From the NCBI GenBank assembly GCA_018376905.1, contig JAHAAK010000007.1, positions 1 to 64,000 of the forward strand: DNA of 64,000 nucleotides. The letters run 5' to 3'. The notes beneath the pieces were generated by a model. The model saw only the letters and a list, made by a program, of their open reading frames with translations, was not told where the DNA came from and made no database searches. This document shows, one piece after another, positions 41,641-49,993 of the stretch. Source of the DNA: Collinsella sp. GTDB lineage: Bacteria > Actinomycetota > Coriobacteriia > Coriobacteriales > Coriobacteriaceae. Position 1 is the first letter of the stretch; the number at the start of each line of letters is the position of its first letter. The position numbers and the translations under genes were made by a program.

Positions 41641-42894
41641 CTATGCCCGTATTGAGGGCCGTGCTGATTGACGACGGCGCTCCCAGCGAGCCAGCTTAAT
41701 CGTCACCAGCGTGAGGGCCCAGGCCACAAGCGAGAACGCGGCGCCCACTGCGCCCACGTACGCAATGCCAACGCTGCTTACCACGGCGCCGCCCACTGCG
41801 GTGCCAAACGAGATGCCGACGTTAAACGCCATGGGCTCAACCGAACTTGCGAGTACCATCGACTTGGGATGGCGGCTGCGTGCCACGTCCATAAAGTGCG
41901 TGATGCATGAGACCGAGAACAGGTACATGAGCATCGCCAGGCTAAAGACAAAGACCAGCGCGAGCGGCATGGCGGCGCCCACGGCAAACAGCCCGAGCAG
42001 TGCCGCCGCCTGCAGCACAAACGTAACCAGCAGCGCCTTCATGCCAAAACGCGCATCGATCCATCCGCCCAGGATGTTCGAGATCAGGCAGAACACGCCA
42101 TAGGCCATAAGTGTGGTGCTCGCCTGAACGGTATCCATGCCCAGCACCTGCTCCAGATAAGGCGTCACGTAGCCGTAGAATACGTAGACCGAGCCCACGC
42201 CAAACAAAAAGATGAGCATGCCGGTGATGATGCTCGGCTCGCGCAGAAGCCCCGCCTGCTCGCGGAAGGTGGCGGGCTCATCGGTCTGACCGGCGCGCGG
42301 CATAAACGCCACGAGCGCTCCGCAGATTAGAACGGCAAAGGTAAGCGTGCCGTACATGGCTACGTGCCAGTCGAGCGTGTCGGCCACAAACTTGCCGATT
42401 GAAGTGACAAAGACCATTGCCACGGAAAACGCACCATATACCACCGAGATGGCAAGCGAAGTTTGCTGCGGGGACAGCAGCTCGGGGATGTACGTCACAC
42501 CCACGGCGAGCAGTGCGCCCGAGACGGAGCCCAGGACAATGCGCGAGATAAACAGCACCTGGAAGTTGGGCGCCAACGCCATGACCAGGTTGCCGAGCAC
42601 AAAGACGATGCTGTAACACACGAGCAGCTGGTAGCGGCGGAATCGCCCCGTGCTGAGCGCAAGCACCGGCGTCGCGATGGCGTAGACGAGCGCAAACACG
42701 CTAATAAGTTGGCCTGCGGTGGCAAGCGATACGCCGAGTTCCGTCGCTAGGTCGCTTTCGATGCCGATGACCACGAACTCGGAGCAGCCGAGCGAGAATC
42801 CCAACAGCACGAGCAGCGCCAGGCAAAGATTGGTGCGCGCGGGGGAGAGCGCGGCGGCGGTTGACTTACTGTTTGGCGTGGTTGCGGCGGTCAA
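41641..42894 (-). CDS. MFS exporter, DHA1 (AraJ-like) family
   Basis: About 417 residues with twelve predicted helices. CSEFVVIGIESDLATELGVS and GRFRRYQLL are typical of the DHA1 sugar-efflux/drug group. It probably exports small molecules by proton exchange; the substrate is unknown. The frame stays open to 43323, but that part is out of character for a membrane protein and overlaps the opposite gene. GGAG at 42903-42906 points to TTG at 42894 as start, with a GTG at 42903 as the less likely alternative. Confidence 0.85.
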   Translation of the reverse strand: MTAATTPNSKSTAAALSPARTNLCLALLVLLGFSLGCSEFVVIGIESDLATELGVSLATAGQLISVFALVYAIATPVLALSTGRFRRYQLLVCYSIVFVLGNLVMALAPNFQVLFISRIVLGSVSGALLAVGVTYIPELLSPQQTSLAISVVYGAFSVAMVFVTSIGKFVADTLDWHVAMYGTLTFAVLICGALVAFMPRAGQTDEPATFREQAGLLREPSIITGMLIFLFGVGSVYVFYGYVTPYLEQVLGMDTVQASTTLMAYGVFCLISNILGGWIDARFGMKALLVTFVLQAAALLGLFAVGAAMPLALVFVFSLAMLMYLFSVSCITHFMDVARSRHPKSMVLASSVEPMAFNVGISFGTAVGGAVVSSVGIAYVGAVGAAFSLVAWALTLVTIKLARWERRRQSARPSIRA

Positions 42895-42953
42895 GGTTGT
42901 CACTCCAATGTCGCGTGAATAAGCGGGATTCAATCCCTGCAACTCTAACAGAA

Positions 42954-42982
42954 TGTGACAAAGGGACAGTCTCTTTGTCACA
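42954..42982. repeat. 29-bp palindrome (TGTGACAAAGGGA family)
   Basis: One mismatch (TCTCTTTG). It lies between divergent genes. Confidence 0.8.
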
Positions 42983-43055
42983 TGGAGAGCTTGCCTGTAT
43001 AGTCGCAATACAGGTGAAGATGGTCTCGGGTACATTGCGGGCGACAGGAGATCCC

Positions 43056-44003
43056 ATGGGTATGCACACGACAAAGGTTGCAGTGGGCGAGGGCAAGTTT
43101 GCGCTCGAGGCCCAGCTGACGGTGACGCCGCGAGGCATGGCGGTGTACGCCTGCTCGCCGGAGTATGCGCACCTGGGCGCCACGGCGCAGGCCATTCCGC
43201 GCCCCGAGCCCGGCCGTACGGCGACGGTGAGCATCCTGGCCGTTCCGTGCCATCGAGACGAGATTCCGGCGCACGATATCGCAGCGGCGCTGGCCACGCG
43301 CTTTGACGTGCCGGTCGTTGCAAGCACCGGTTTTCATGTTGAGCAGGCGAGCGGGGACGACCTGCAGCGCGTGCTCGACACCACCAAGGAGCTCATCGCC
43401 GCGCTCGAGGAGGCCGCCGCGCGCATCCTGCGCGCCGGCTGGGATGAGGGCGGCGCAGGCGCCGAGGTTGTGGGGGTCGATGCCGCGACCGGCGAGGCGC
43501 TTGGCCCCGTCGACCGCATTGAGGCCCATACCGGCGAGGGCATTTTGCATCAAGCATTTCTGACGCTTTTGGTCGAGGGCCGGGGCGAAGACGCGCGCCT
43601 GCTGCTCTGTCGCCGCAGTCCGCTCAAGCGACTGTGGGGCGGGGTGCTGGCCGATAGCTGTGCCGGCCATCCGTTCCCCGGGGAAGACGTCGCGGCCGCC
43701 GCGGCGCGCCGCATCAACGAAGAGCTCGGCATTACGCGCGAGCCCGATCAGCTCGAGCACCTCGGACACGTGGTGTACCGCGAGGATCACGGCGACGGCC
43801 GCTGCGAGTGCGAGTGGTGCGAGGTCTACCTTGCCCATGTTGAGCCGGGCGAGCTGCATATCAACCAAGAGGAGATCTCGGAGGTGCGCCGCGTGGCCCC
43901 GTCCGAGCTCGACGGCTACCTGCAGGGTCATCCCGAGCAGCTGGCCCCCTGGCTCCGCGAGGCCCTCAGCGACCCATCCATCCGTACGGCCCTCGCTATG
44001 TAA
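43056..44003 (+). CDS. Fusion of LpdD-like domain and isopentenyl-diphosphate isomerase
   Basis: 315 residues in two parts. Residues 1 to about 130 resemble LpdD-type proteins associated with prenylated-FMN enzymes: TPRGMAVYACSPEYAHLGA, SILAVPCHRDE and VVASTGFHVEQAS. Residues from about 150 form a Nudix domain of the type I IDI subfamily: ADSCAGHPFPGED with the catalytic Cys, AARRINEELGI as the Nudix helix, and an acidic CECEWCEVY segment where IDI has its catalytic Glu. IDI makes dimethylallyl diphosphate, the precursor from which prenylated FMN is built, so the fusion would join precursor and cofactor handling. ATG 43056 follows AGGAG by 5 bases; ATG 43062 is an alternative. Confidence 0.75.
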   Translation: MGMHTTKVAVGEGKFALEAQLTVTPRGMAVYACSPEYAHLGATAQAIPRPEPGRTATVSILAVPCHRDEIPAHDIAAALATRFDVPVVASTGFHVEQASGDDLQRVLDTTKELIAALEEAAARILRAGWDEGGAGAEVVGVDAATGEALGPVDRIEAHTGEGILHQAFLTLLVEGRGEDARLLLCRRSPLKRLWGGVLADSCAGHPFPGEDVAAAAARRINEELGITREPDQLEHLGHVVYREDHGDGRCECEWCEVYLAHVEPGELHINQEEISEVRRVAPSELDGYLQGHPEQLAPWLREALSDPSIRTALAM

Positions 44004-44029
44004 AAAGACAGTCCCTTTGTCACATCCAA

Positions 44030-44089
44030 ACCGTCACAACATTCGATGAAAATCTCGAATTCGAGGAAAATCGTCGAATGTTGTGACGG
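44030..44089. terminator. 16-bp-stem hairpin after the IDI fusion gene
   Basis: CCGTCACAACATTCGA pairs perfectly with TCGAATGTTGTGACGG around a 28-base centre that holds a second small palindrome, CTCGAATTCGAG. A short T-run follows. A half copy of the TGTGACAAAGGGA palindrome lies just before it at 44008-44025. Confidence 0.6.
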
Positions 44090-44178
44090 TTTTCGTGCTC
44101 GGCGCGGGTGAGCTTCCGCGCCATCTGAGGGTATAAGGCTAGCGAGTGTTTATTTGCGAGGCCTAAGGGGCGCCCCGT

Positions 44179-45048
44179 ATGGATATCGATAACTTTGAAT
44201 GGTGGTATAGCGAGGGCGAGGCTCCGGACGAGGAGTGGGACGAGCCCGCGCCGCGTGACGTGTCGAGCGACGAGGACGAGACCGGCAACGATGCCGCTGT
44301 CGAGCCTGACGCCGCCTCCGATGCCGCCGAACCCCTAACCTTTGAACAGGCCTGGGCCCAGGCCGAGGCCGATGAGGCTAAGGCCGATGCCACGGCCACG
44401 CTGGGTGAGCCGGCGGACATGTCCATCTCGCCGGCCAAGACCCCGCAGCCGCGCCATAACATCGACCCCGGCAGCACGGCATCCTTCAGCATACTCGACG
44501 TGCCCGCGCAGGGTGCTCAGGCGCCTGCGCCCACGCATCGTCCCGACTTGGCTCGCGAGGAAGATGCTGGCCGCCGCTCGCCGCTTGGCCCCATCCTCAT
44601 CGCCTTCATGGCCGGCGTCATCGCTTGCTCGGCGATCGGAAATGTCTGGAGCCATGTGGAGCAACAGCGCAAAGACGCCGCCAAGGTCGAGATGTCTGTC
44701 GAGCAATCGCTCAGCCGCACGCGCTCGGTACATGTGTCGGTCGAGGTCAAGGACGGTGCGACATGGGACACCGTCCGCGGCGACAGCCAGATGCTTATCC
44801 GTATCGTGGGGCGCACACTCAAAGGGCAGACGATTGACGAGTATCAATACGTCAATTCCGCTGGTGACGGCATCGAACTTAAGCCCGGCGACTACGAGCT
44901 CACCGTCGATGAACCGCCCGTCGCCACCGACGGCACGCGCTTCCGCGCCTCAAAGCGCATGGTTCCCGTGAGCTTCAACTCGCAGGCGCCCGATACGGTC
45001 GACACCACGCCGCAGGGCGGGTTTGACCTTTACGTGGATACCCAGTAG
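44179..45048 (+). CDS. Single-pass membrane protein of unknown function
   Basis: 289 residues. An acidic, Ala/Glu/Asp-rich, low-complexity N-terminus (about 1-130) is followed by one membrane helix (LGPILIAFMAGVIACSAIG, about 139-158) and an extracellular C-terminal domain of about 130 residues rich in beta-strand residues (SVHVSVEVKDGATWDT, DYELTVDEPP). I recognise no family. The topology, cytosol-facing acidic tail with an outside domain, is seen in envelope proteins of actinobacteria. Confidence 0.7.
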   Translation: MDIDNFEWWYSEGEAPDEEWDEPAPRDVSSDEDETGNDAAVEPDAASDAAEPLTFEQAWAQAEADEAKADATATLGEPADMSISPAKTPQPRHNIDPGSTASFSILDVPAQGAQAPAPTHRPDLAREEDAGRRSPLGPILIAFMAGVIACSAIGNVWSHVEQQRKDAAKVEMSVEQSLSRTRSVHVSVEVKDGATWDTVRGDSQMLIRIVGRTLKGQTIDEYQYVNSAGDGIELKPGDYELTVDEPPVATDGTRFRASKRMVPVSFNSQAPDTVDTTPQGGFDLYVDTQ

Positions 45049-45156
45049 GCGCTCGCTGCTCATTCCGCTATGGCTGCTCAATAATCGCCTGCCGTCCCGC
45101 CGCCAAGAGTGGGACAATAGCCCCCGACACTATTGTTTATTTTTGGAGGAAGTAGC

Positions 45157-46050
45157 ATGTCCACCGTCACTACCATCAAACGCGGCGGCCTCACCGCGGC
45201 CATCGATTCCATGGGTGCCCAGCTCACGAGCCTTGCCCTCAACGGCAACGAGTATCTGTGGCAGGGCGACCCCGCCTTTTGGGGCAAGCATGCGCCCATC
45301 CTGTTCCCCATTGTGGGTTCGCTGCGCAACAACACGGCAACGTCTGCGGCCGGCACCTGCGAGATGCCGCGCCACGGACTCGCGCGCATCGTCGAGCACA
45401 AGCTGGTCGAGGTTTCGGAGGACGGCTCCTCGGTAACGTACGAGATCACCGACACGCCCGAGTCGCTCAAAGCCTTCCCGTACCACTTTAAGCTCAACAT
45501 GACCTATGCCCTGACTGGTGACGCCACGCTTACCCAGACCTTTGCCGTTACGAACACCGGCGACGTGGACCTGCCGTTCTCGGTGGGCGGCCACCCTGCG
45601 TTTAACGTGCCCGCTCCCGGTGCCGAGGACGAGGCATTCGAGGATTACGAGCTGGCGTTTACCGAGGTTTGGACCAACGAGGCTCCCATCATCACGCCCG
45701 ATGGTCTCATGACGTTCGAGGGTTCCTACAAGGCCCCCGACAATTCGGACGTTGTGCCCATCACGCATCGCAGCTTCGATAACGATGCCATCATGTTCAC
45801 CGATACCCCGGGCTCCACGCTCACGCTGCGCGGTCGCAAGTCGGGCCACGGCGTCAAGATCGACTTTGAGGGCTTTAAGTACATCGGCGTGTGGTCTGCC
45901 GCCAACGATGCCCCGTTTGTGGCGCTCGAGCCCTGGACCGGCCACACCACCATGGATACCGAGGACGACGTCTTCGAGCACAAGGTCAACACCATCACCT
46001 TGGCGCCGGGCGAGACGGACGAGCGCAGCTTTAGCGTTACGCTGCTCTAG
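45157..46050 (+). CDS. Aldose 1-epimerase family protein
   Basis: 297 residues with the galactose-mutarotase-like beta-sandwich. MPRHGLAR and GGHPAFNVP supply the conserved His residues, and LEPWTG near the end the Glu region. It belongs to the YeaD/LacX-like aldose epimerases of COG2017 and should interconvert sugar anomers. GGAGGA at 45145-45150 fixes ATG 45157. The inverted repeat ACAATAG/CTATTGT at about 45113-45137 upstream may be an operator. Confidence 0.88.
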   Translation: MSTVTTIKRGGLTAAIDSMGAQLTSLALNGNEYLWQGDPAFWGKHAPILFPIVGSLRNNTATSAAGTCEMPRHGLARIVEHKLVEVSEDGSSVTYEITDTPESLKAFPYHFKLNMTYALTGDATLTQTFAVTNTGDVDLPFSVGGHPAFNVPAPGAEDEAFEDYELAFTEVWTNEAPIITPDGLMTFEGSYKAPDNSDVVPITHRSFDNDAIMFTDTPGSTLTLRGRKSGHGVKIDFEGFKYIGVWSAANDAPFVALEPWTGHTTMDTEDDVFEHKVNTITLAPGETDERSFSVTLL

Positions 46051-46077
46051 GGGTTCCGCACGGAGCGGTCATAACTT

Positions 46078-46141
46078 GAGCGTGGATGATCTCCCGTTTT
46101 GAGCCCGTGTGCGAGCCAAAAGTGGGAGATTTTCCACGCTC
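46078..46141. repeat. Palindrome (GAGCGTGGA family)
   Basis: GAGCGTGGATGATCTCCC pairs with GGGAGATTTTCCACGCTC with two mismatches. Second copy of the element at 39485-39552. Confidence 0.75.
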
Positions 46142-46279
46142 ATTTCGATGCATGGGTCGGGGCAGCTAATTTGGGACGTGTCTCTATAGTTTTGTCAACC
46201 GCGTGCTTCGCGCCATTTCGGCATGACGCATCCGGGCGCCCGGCGCCCCCGCTTCCCCTTCGGTTGATCCCGCCGCCCG

Positions 46280-47446
46280 CTAGGCCGCGTACGGGACGGC
46301 GTCGCGCATGATCGCGTAGATGACCTTGAGCCTCTTCCTCGCGACCGCCTTCAGCGCCTTGCTGTGCCTCATCCCCCTCGCCCTGCACTCCCCGTAGTAC
46401 CTCCCGAACCTGTTGTCCGTGCCGATGAGGGAGTTGCAGCTGAATATGAGCAGGTTCTTGAGCTGCCTGTTCCCGCCGTGCTGCGGCGACGTCGACCTGA
46501 TGCTGCTCCCGGAGCGCCTGTCTGACGGCGCCACGCCGCAATAGCTCGCGAGCTCGTCGTGCCCCCTGAACGCGGATATGTCGATCGACGTCACCAGCGC
46601 CGCGGCGGTCTTGGGGCCGATCCCGGGCACCGTGAGGAGGCGCTCGTAGACCTCGTCTCCCGCCAGCGAGTCGGCCACGAGCGAGTCGAGTTCCTCGATG
46701 TCGGCGTCGAGGGAGGCTATCTCCCGGGCGAGTATCCGGACCGCGACGTCCTCGCCGGCCGGGAGCCGCCTTCCCGAGCGCGACGAGGCCAGCAGCGCCT
46801 CCCAGAGCCTCCTGGCCCCCGCCGCGGGGGCGCCCGCGCGCCTGGCGGCGCTCGAGAACCTGCGCCAGCCGGCGGCCGAGCACCCGGCGGCCCCGCCGAA
46901 CTCGGCCAGCATCGACACCTGCCAGCGGCTCGACGGGTCGACCGCGCCCTCGAGCGCGGGGTCGGCCTCGAGCAGGGTCGCGCGCAGCCTGTTCTTCGCG
47001 CGGGTCCTGGCGGACGACGCGAACTCGCGCTGCGACGACAGGATCCGAAGCGAGGCGGTCCCCTCGGGCTCCTCGGGCGCCGGCCTGAGGGCGCGGGGCA
47101 CGCCGAGCGCGGTGCGCGCGATCACCTCGGCGTCGATGGCGTCGGTCTTCGCGGTGCCGGGGAACATCCCGCGGGCCTGCTTCTCGGCATATCCGGGCAG
47201 GTAGGCGCAGGGGTTCCCGTGCGCATGGGCGCGCGCGAGGACCAGCGCGCCGATGTTTCGCTTCTGGTCGACGACGACCAGCGCGCCGGAGCCGGCCCGC
47301 TCGAGCAGCCGGTCGATGTCGTCGGGCCTGTTTGCCAGCTCGGCCCTGAAGGCGACGCCCCCTCCCGCATCGAGCGCGCACGCGCTGTGCGAGCTCTTCC
47401 CGACGTCGATCCCCAGGTAGGCCACGGGCGTCTCTGCTGCTGGCAT
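46280..47446 (-). CDS. IS110-family transposase (DEDD/serine recombinase)
   Basis: 388 residues. The N-terminal RuvC-like DEDD domain starts YLGIDVGKSSH with its Asp and includes KTDAIDAEVIAR. A helical middle follows, and the C-terminal domain has VPGIGPKTAAAL, YCGVAPSDRRSGSS with the conserved Ser region, and HGGNRQLKNLL. IS110 enzymes act as RNA-guided recombinases using a bridge RNA from the element's own non-coding end. The gene is complete. GGGAGAGGA precedes the ATG. Confidence 0.95.
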   Translation of the reverse strand: MPAAETPVAYLGIDVGKSSHSACALDAGGGVAFRAELANRPDDIDRLLERAGSGALVVVDQKRNIGALVLARAHAHGNPCAYLPGYAEKQARGMFPGTAKTDAIDAEVIARTALGVPRALRPAPEEPEGTASLRILSSQREFASSARTRAKNRLRATLLEADPALEGAVDPSSRWQVSMLAEFGGAAGCSAAGWRRFSSAARRAGAPAAGARRLWEALLASSRSGRRLPAGEDVAVRILAREIASLDADIEELDSLVADSLAGDEVYERLLTVPGIGPKTAAALVTSIDISAFRGHDELASYCGVAPSDRRSGSSIRSTSPQHGGNRQLKNLLIFSCNSLIGTDNRFGRYYGECRARGMRHSKALKAVARKRLKVIYAIMRDAVPYAA

Positions 47447-47707
47447 GGTGTATCCTCTCCCTTGAGCCGGCCGTTAGCCGCGGAAGCGACACCCACATTA
47501 CCCGGCCGTGGCCCGGTCCGGGCCCGGCACATCTCTATCAGTCGTTCCCCGCGGCCCCTCCCGCCCCGGCGGCAACACGTCCCGGGCCCTCTACGGGGCA
47601 GGGGCTGACGGCCGTCCGGGGCGGTCGGCCAGCGACCACCGGTACGGCTCAATCGTATAACCGTGCAACGGAAAAGAGCCGCCCTTTCGGACGACTCAAA
47701 CTGTAAT
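47447..47707 (-). ncRNA. Candidate IS110 bridge RNA region
   Basis: This 261-bp GC-rich stretch lies between the element end and the recombinase start, the place of the bridge RNA in IS110-group elements. It contains several strong stems (for example GGGCCCGG...CCGGGCC around 47505-47525 on the plus strand). Exact RNA ends and the target and donor loops were not resolved by eye. Confidence 0.45.
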
Positions 47708-47771
47708 GGGGCTATTTTGACTGCTTGCATGTGAAAGCAGTCAAAATAGCCCCGTCCCAAATTAGCTGCCC
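47708..47771. repeat. GGGACGGGGC-family palindrome, left arm cut by IS110
   Basis: GGGGCTATTTTGACTGCTT and its complement, then GTCCCAAATTAGCTGCCC, whose partner now lies at 46160-46177 on the far side of the element. Confidence 0.85.
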
Positions 47772-47886
47772 TTGCATCAATCAGTCATTTTCCAGTTCGT
47801 AAACTTGTATGTATGCATACAAGTGGATAGCGGCGTGCGGTATCCTGTTAAGTCGTCAGCATACGATTCAACAGGGAAGGCAGATT

Positions 47887-48813
47887 ATGCATTCTCCCCA
47901 ACAGCGCGGCATGCAGACCCAGCCGGTATGCAGCCGTCGCATCTTTTTGGGTAGCGCTCTCGCTGCGAGCGCTTCCGTCGTCGCCGGCGCGCTCGCCGGC
48001 TGTCAGCGCCCGTCCACGCTCAAGGTGGTTCAACCCACGACGGGTGGCGGTCGCGACGACCTGTCCGATTCCGTGATCGGCAAGGACAAGATCCGCATTG
48101 GTATGGAGGCGGCCTACGCCCCGTACAACTGGCAGGTTTCCGAAGCCAGTGAGTACACCATCCCCATCGACAACGTGCAGGGCGCCTATGCCGATGGCTA
48201 CGACGTGCAGATCGCCAAGATCGTCTGCAAGGCCCTCGGTGGCGAGCCCGTTGCCGTCAAGCAGAGCTTCTCGGGCCTTATCGATTCGCTCAACAACGGC
48301 CAGATCGACCTCATCATCGCCGGTATGAGCGCCACGCCCGAGCGCGAGGAGTCCGTCGGCTTCTCCGACCCGTACTTCATTGGCTACTTTGGCCTGTTCG
48401 TAAAAGAGGGCTCGCCCTACCAAAACGCGACCAAGCTCAGCGACTTTAGCGGTGCCACGGTACTCGGCCAAAAGGACACCATGCTCGACACTGTCATCGA
48501 CGAGATCCCGGGCGTTGTGCACAAGAACCCGGTTGACTCCGTCCCCACGGTGTTCTCGAATCTGCTGCAGGGCACGTGCGACGCCGTGACCTACAACACC
48601 GAGAACGAGAAGGGCTATATGGCCCAAAACCCGGGTATCGTGCCGATTCAATTTGCCGAGGGCGAGGGCTTTAAGCAGGAGGTCACGGCAAACGTCGGCT
48701 GCCGCAAGGGCTCGGATAAGCTGCTTAAGCTCATCGACAAGACACTCAAGGGCGTTAGCCAAGAGGAGCGCGACCAAATGTGGGACGCGTGCCTCGACCG
48801 TCAGCCGGCATAG
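47887..48813 (+). CDS. Amino-acid ABC transporter substrate-binding lipoprotein
   Basis: 308 residues. The twin-arginine motif SRRIFLGSA is followed by a hydrophobic run and the lipobox LAGC (about 38-41), so it should be exported by Tat and lipid-anchored. The mature part is a type II periplasmic-binding-protein fold of the polar amino-acid family (IRIGMEAAYAPYNWQ, GYDVQIAKIV, DLIIAGMSATPEREESVGFSDPY split across about 95-180). It delivers ligand to the permease and ATPase encoded next. GGGAAGG precedes ATG 47887. The specific amino acid is not evident. Confidence 0.92.
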   Translation: MHSPQQRGMQTQPVCSRRIFLGSALAASASVVAGALAGCQRPSTLKVVQPTTGGGRDDLSDSVIGKDKIRIGMEAAYAPYNWQVSEASEYTIPIDNVQGAYADGYDVQIAKIVCKALGGEPVAVKQSFSGLIDSLNNGQIDLIIAGMSATPEREESVGFSDPYFIGYFGLFVKEGSPYQNATKLSDFSGATVLGQKDTMLDTVIDEIPGVVHKNPVDSVPTVFSNLLQGTCDAVTYNTENEKGYMAQNPGIVPIQFAEGEGFKQEVTANVGCRKGSDKLLKLIDKTLKGVSQEERDQMWDACLDRQPA

Positions 48814-48822
48814 GGAGGCAGC

Positions 48823-49971
48823 ATGAAAACCATCAATCGTCTGGCCTCCTTCATCAAGGCCGACCACCGTTATGTGTACCTGGGCACGAGCGTTATCGCG
48901 GTGCTCGGCCTGGCGTTTAGCCAGCGCAATCCCACGCCGCTGAGCTTCTTGGCGCCTACGGGCGTGTTCCAAGACTGCCTCTGGGCAATCCTTTGGGCCT
49001 GGCTCGTCGTGTCGGCGGCGGCGCTGGTCACCAAACTCATGCACTGGAACGACTATCGCGAAACGTCGCCGTTTGCTTCCGAGCGCTTCCGTCGCGGCGC
49101 GCGCCTGGGCAGCTATGTCGTCGTTGCTATTGCGGCGATCTTCTTTGTCGACCGCTGCGTCATGTCATTTATCGACCTGGTGCAGGTGAGCATTGTCTCG
49201 GACTCCAACCCCAGCGACTTTTTGTCGAGCCTGGTCTACATGACCTACAAGAGCGGCGACTTCTTTATCCGCGGCATCGAGATCACCATTGCACTTGCGA
49301 CCTTCGGTACCGTCATCGCCTTTTTCCTGGCGCTGCTTTTTGTGTTCCTGCGCATTCAGACCTTCGATCGCGCGGACAACGACCTGGTGCGCTTCTTTAA
49401 GAGCATCGGCCGCGGCTTTGCGACCATCTACTCCACCATCGTGCGCGGCACGCCCATGATGGTCCAGGGCCTGCTCATCTATTACGCGGGCTTCACCGTT
49501 TTGCGCGGCATGGGCTTCGAGACCGCCCAGGCCAACCAGATTTGGAGTACCTTCACCGCCGGCCTCGTCACCATCTCGCTCAACTCCACCGCCTACATGA
49601 TGGAGGTCCTGCGCGGCGGCATTGAGTCCATCGATCCCGGCCAGGCCGAGGCGGCGCGCTCGCTGGGCCTGTCGCAGTGGCAAGCCATGCGCAAAGTTGT
49701 GTTCCCCCAGGGCATTAAAAACGCGATTCCGGCGCTCACCAACGAGCTCATCATCAACATCAAGGATTCGTCGGTGCTTTCGGTCATCGGCGTGTTCGAC
49801 CTCATGTACGCCACCACCACTGTCGCCGGCGTGTACTACCGCCAGATGGAGGTCTACTGCGTGGCGCTCGTGGTCTACCTGATCCTGACGCTCGTGGCGA
49901 GCCGCCTGCTCGAGGCCTTTGGCAAAAAGCTCGGCGCCGAGGCTCCGGCAACGCTGCCCAGCTCCAACTAG
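48823..49971 (+). CDS. Amino-acid ABC transporter permease
   Basis: 382 residues. A family-atypical N-terminal part (about 1-120) contains three hydrophobic segments. The standard HisM/GlnP-type permease core follows, with TIVRGTPMMVQGLLIYY and the ATPase-docking EAARSLGLSQWQAMRKVVFPQ loop (about 280-300). It starts 9 bases after the binding-protein stop and forms the membrane channel of the importer. Homodimer formation is likely because only one permease gene is present. Confidence 0.93.
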   Translation: MKTINRLASFIKADHRYVYLGTSVIAVLGLAFSQRNPTPLSFLAPTGVFQDCLWAILWAWLVVSAAALVTKLMHWNDYRETSPFASERFRRGARLGSYVVVAIAAIFFVDRCVMSFIDLVQVSIVSDSNPSDFLSSLVYMTYKSGDFFIRGIEITIALATFGTVIAFFLALLFVFLRIQTFDRADNDLVRFFKSIGRGFATIYSTIVRGTPMMVQGLLIYYAGFTVLRGMGFETAQANQIWSTFTAGLVTISLNSTAYMMEVLRGGIESIDPGQAEAARSLGLSQWQAMRKVVFPQGIKNAIPALTNELIINIKDSSVLSVIGVFDLMYATTTVAGVYYRQMEVYCVALVVYLILTLVASRLLEAFGKKLGAEAPATLPSSN

Positions 49972-49993
49972 GCTCAAGACGAGGAGAATCATC

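Larger units (their letters stand above)
46178..47707 (-). mobile_element. IS110-family insertion sequence inside a palindromic repeat
   Basis: The element is defined by what it interrupts. GGGCAGCTAATTTGGGAC at 46160-46177 and GGGGCTATTTTGACTGCTT at 47708-47726 join to make the exact complement of 47736-47771, restoring a perfect palindrome of the family at 201-263. No duplication longer than one or two bases is evident, as usual for IS110. It carries one recombinase gene with about 260 bp of non-coding DNA upstream of it and about 100 bp downstream. GC content is visibly higher than in the surroundings. Confidence 0.85.

Noticed and set aside
42897..43323. Long N-terminal extension of the MFS gene at 41641
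   Set aside because: Arg/Pro/Ser-rich, overlaps the IDI fusion gene on the other strand, and the ribosome site lies at 42903-42906.
46559..47608. 349-codon open frame on the plus strand across the IS110 element
   Set aside because: Antisense of the transposase; Gly/Arg/Pro-rich composition expected from GC-rich DNA.
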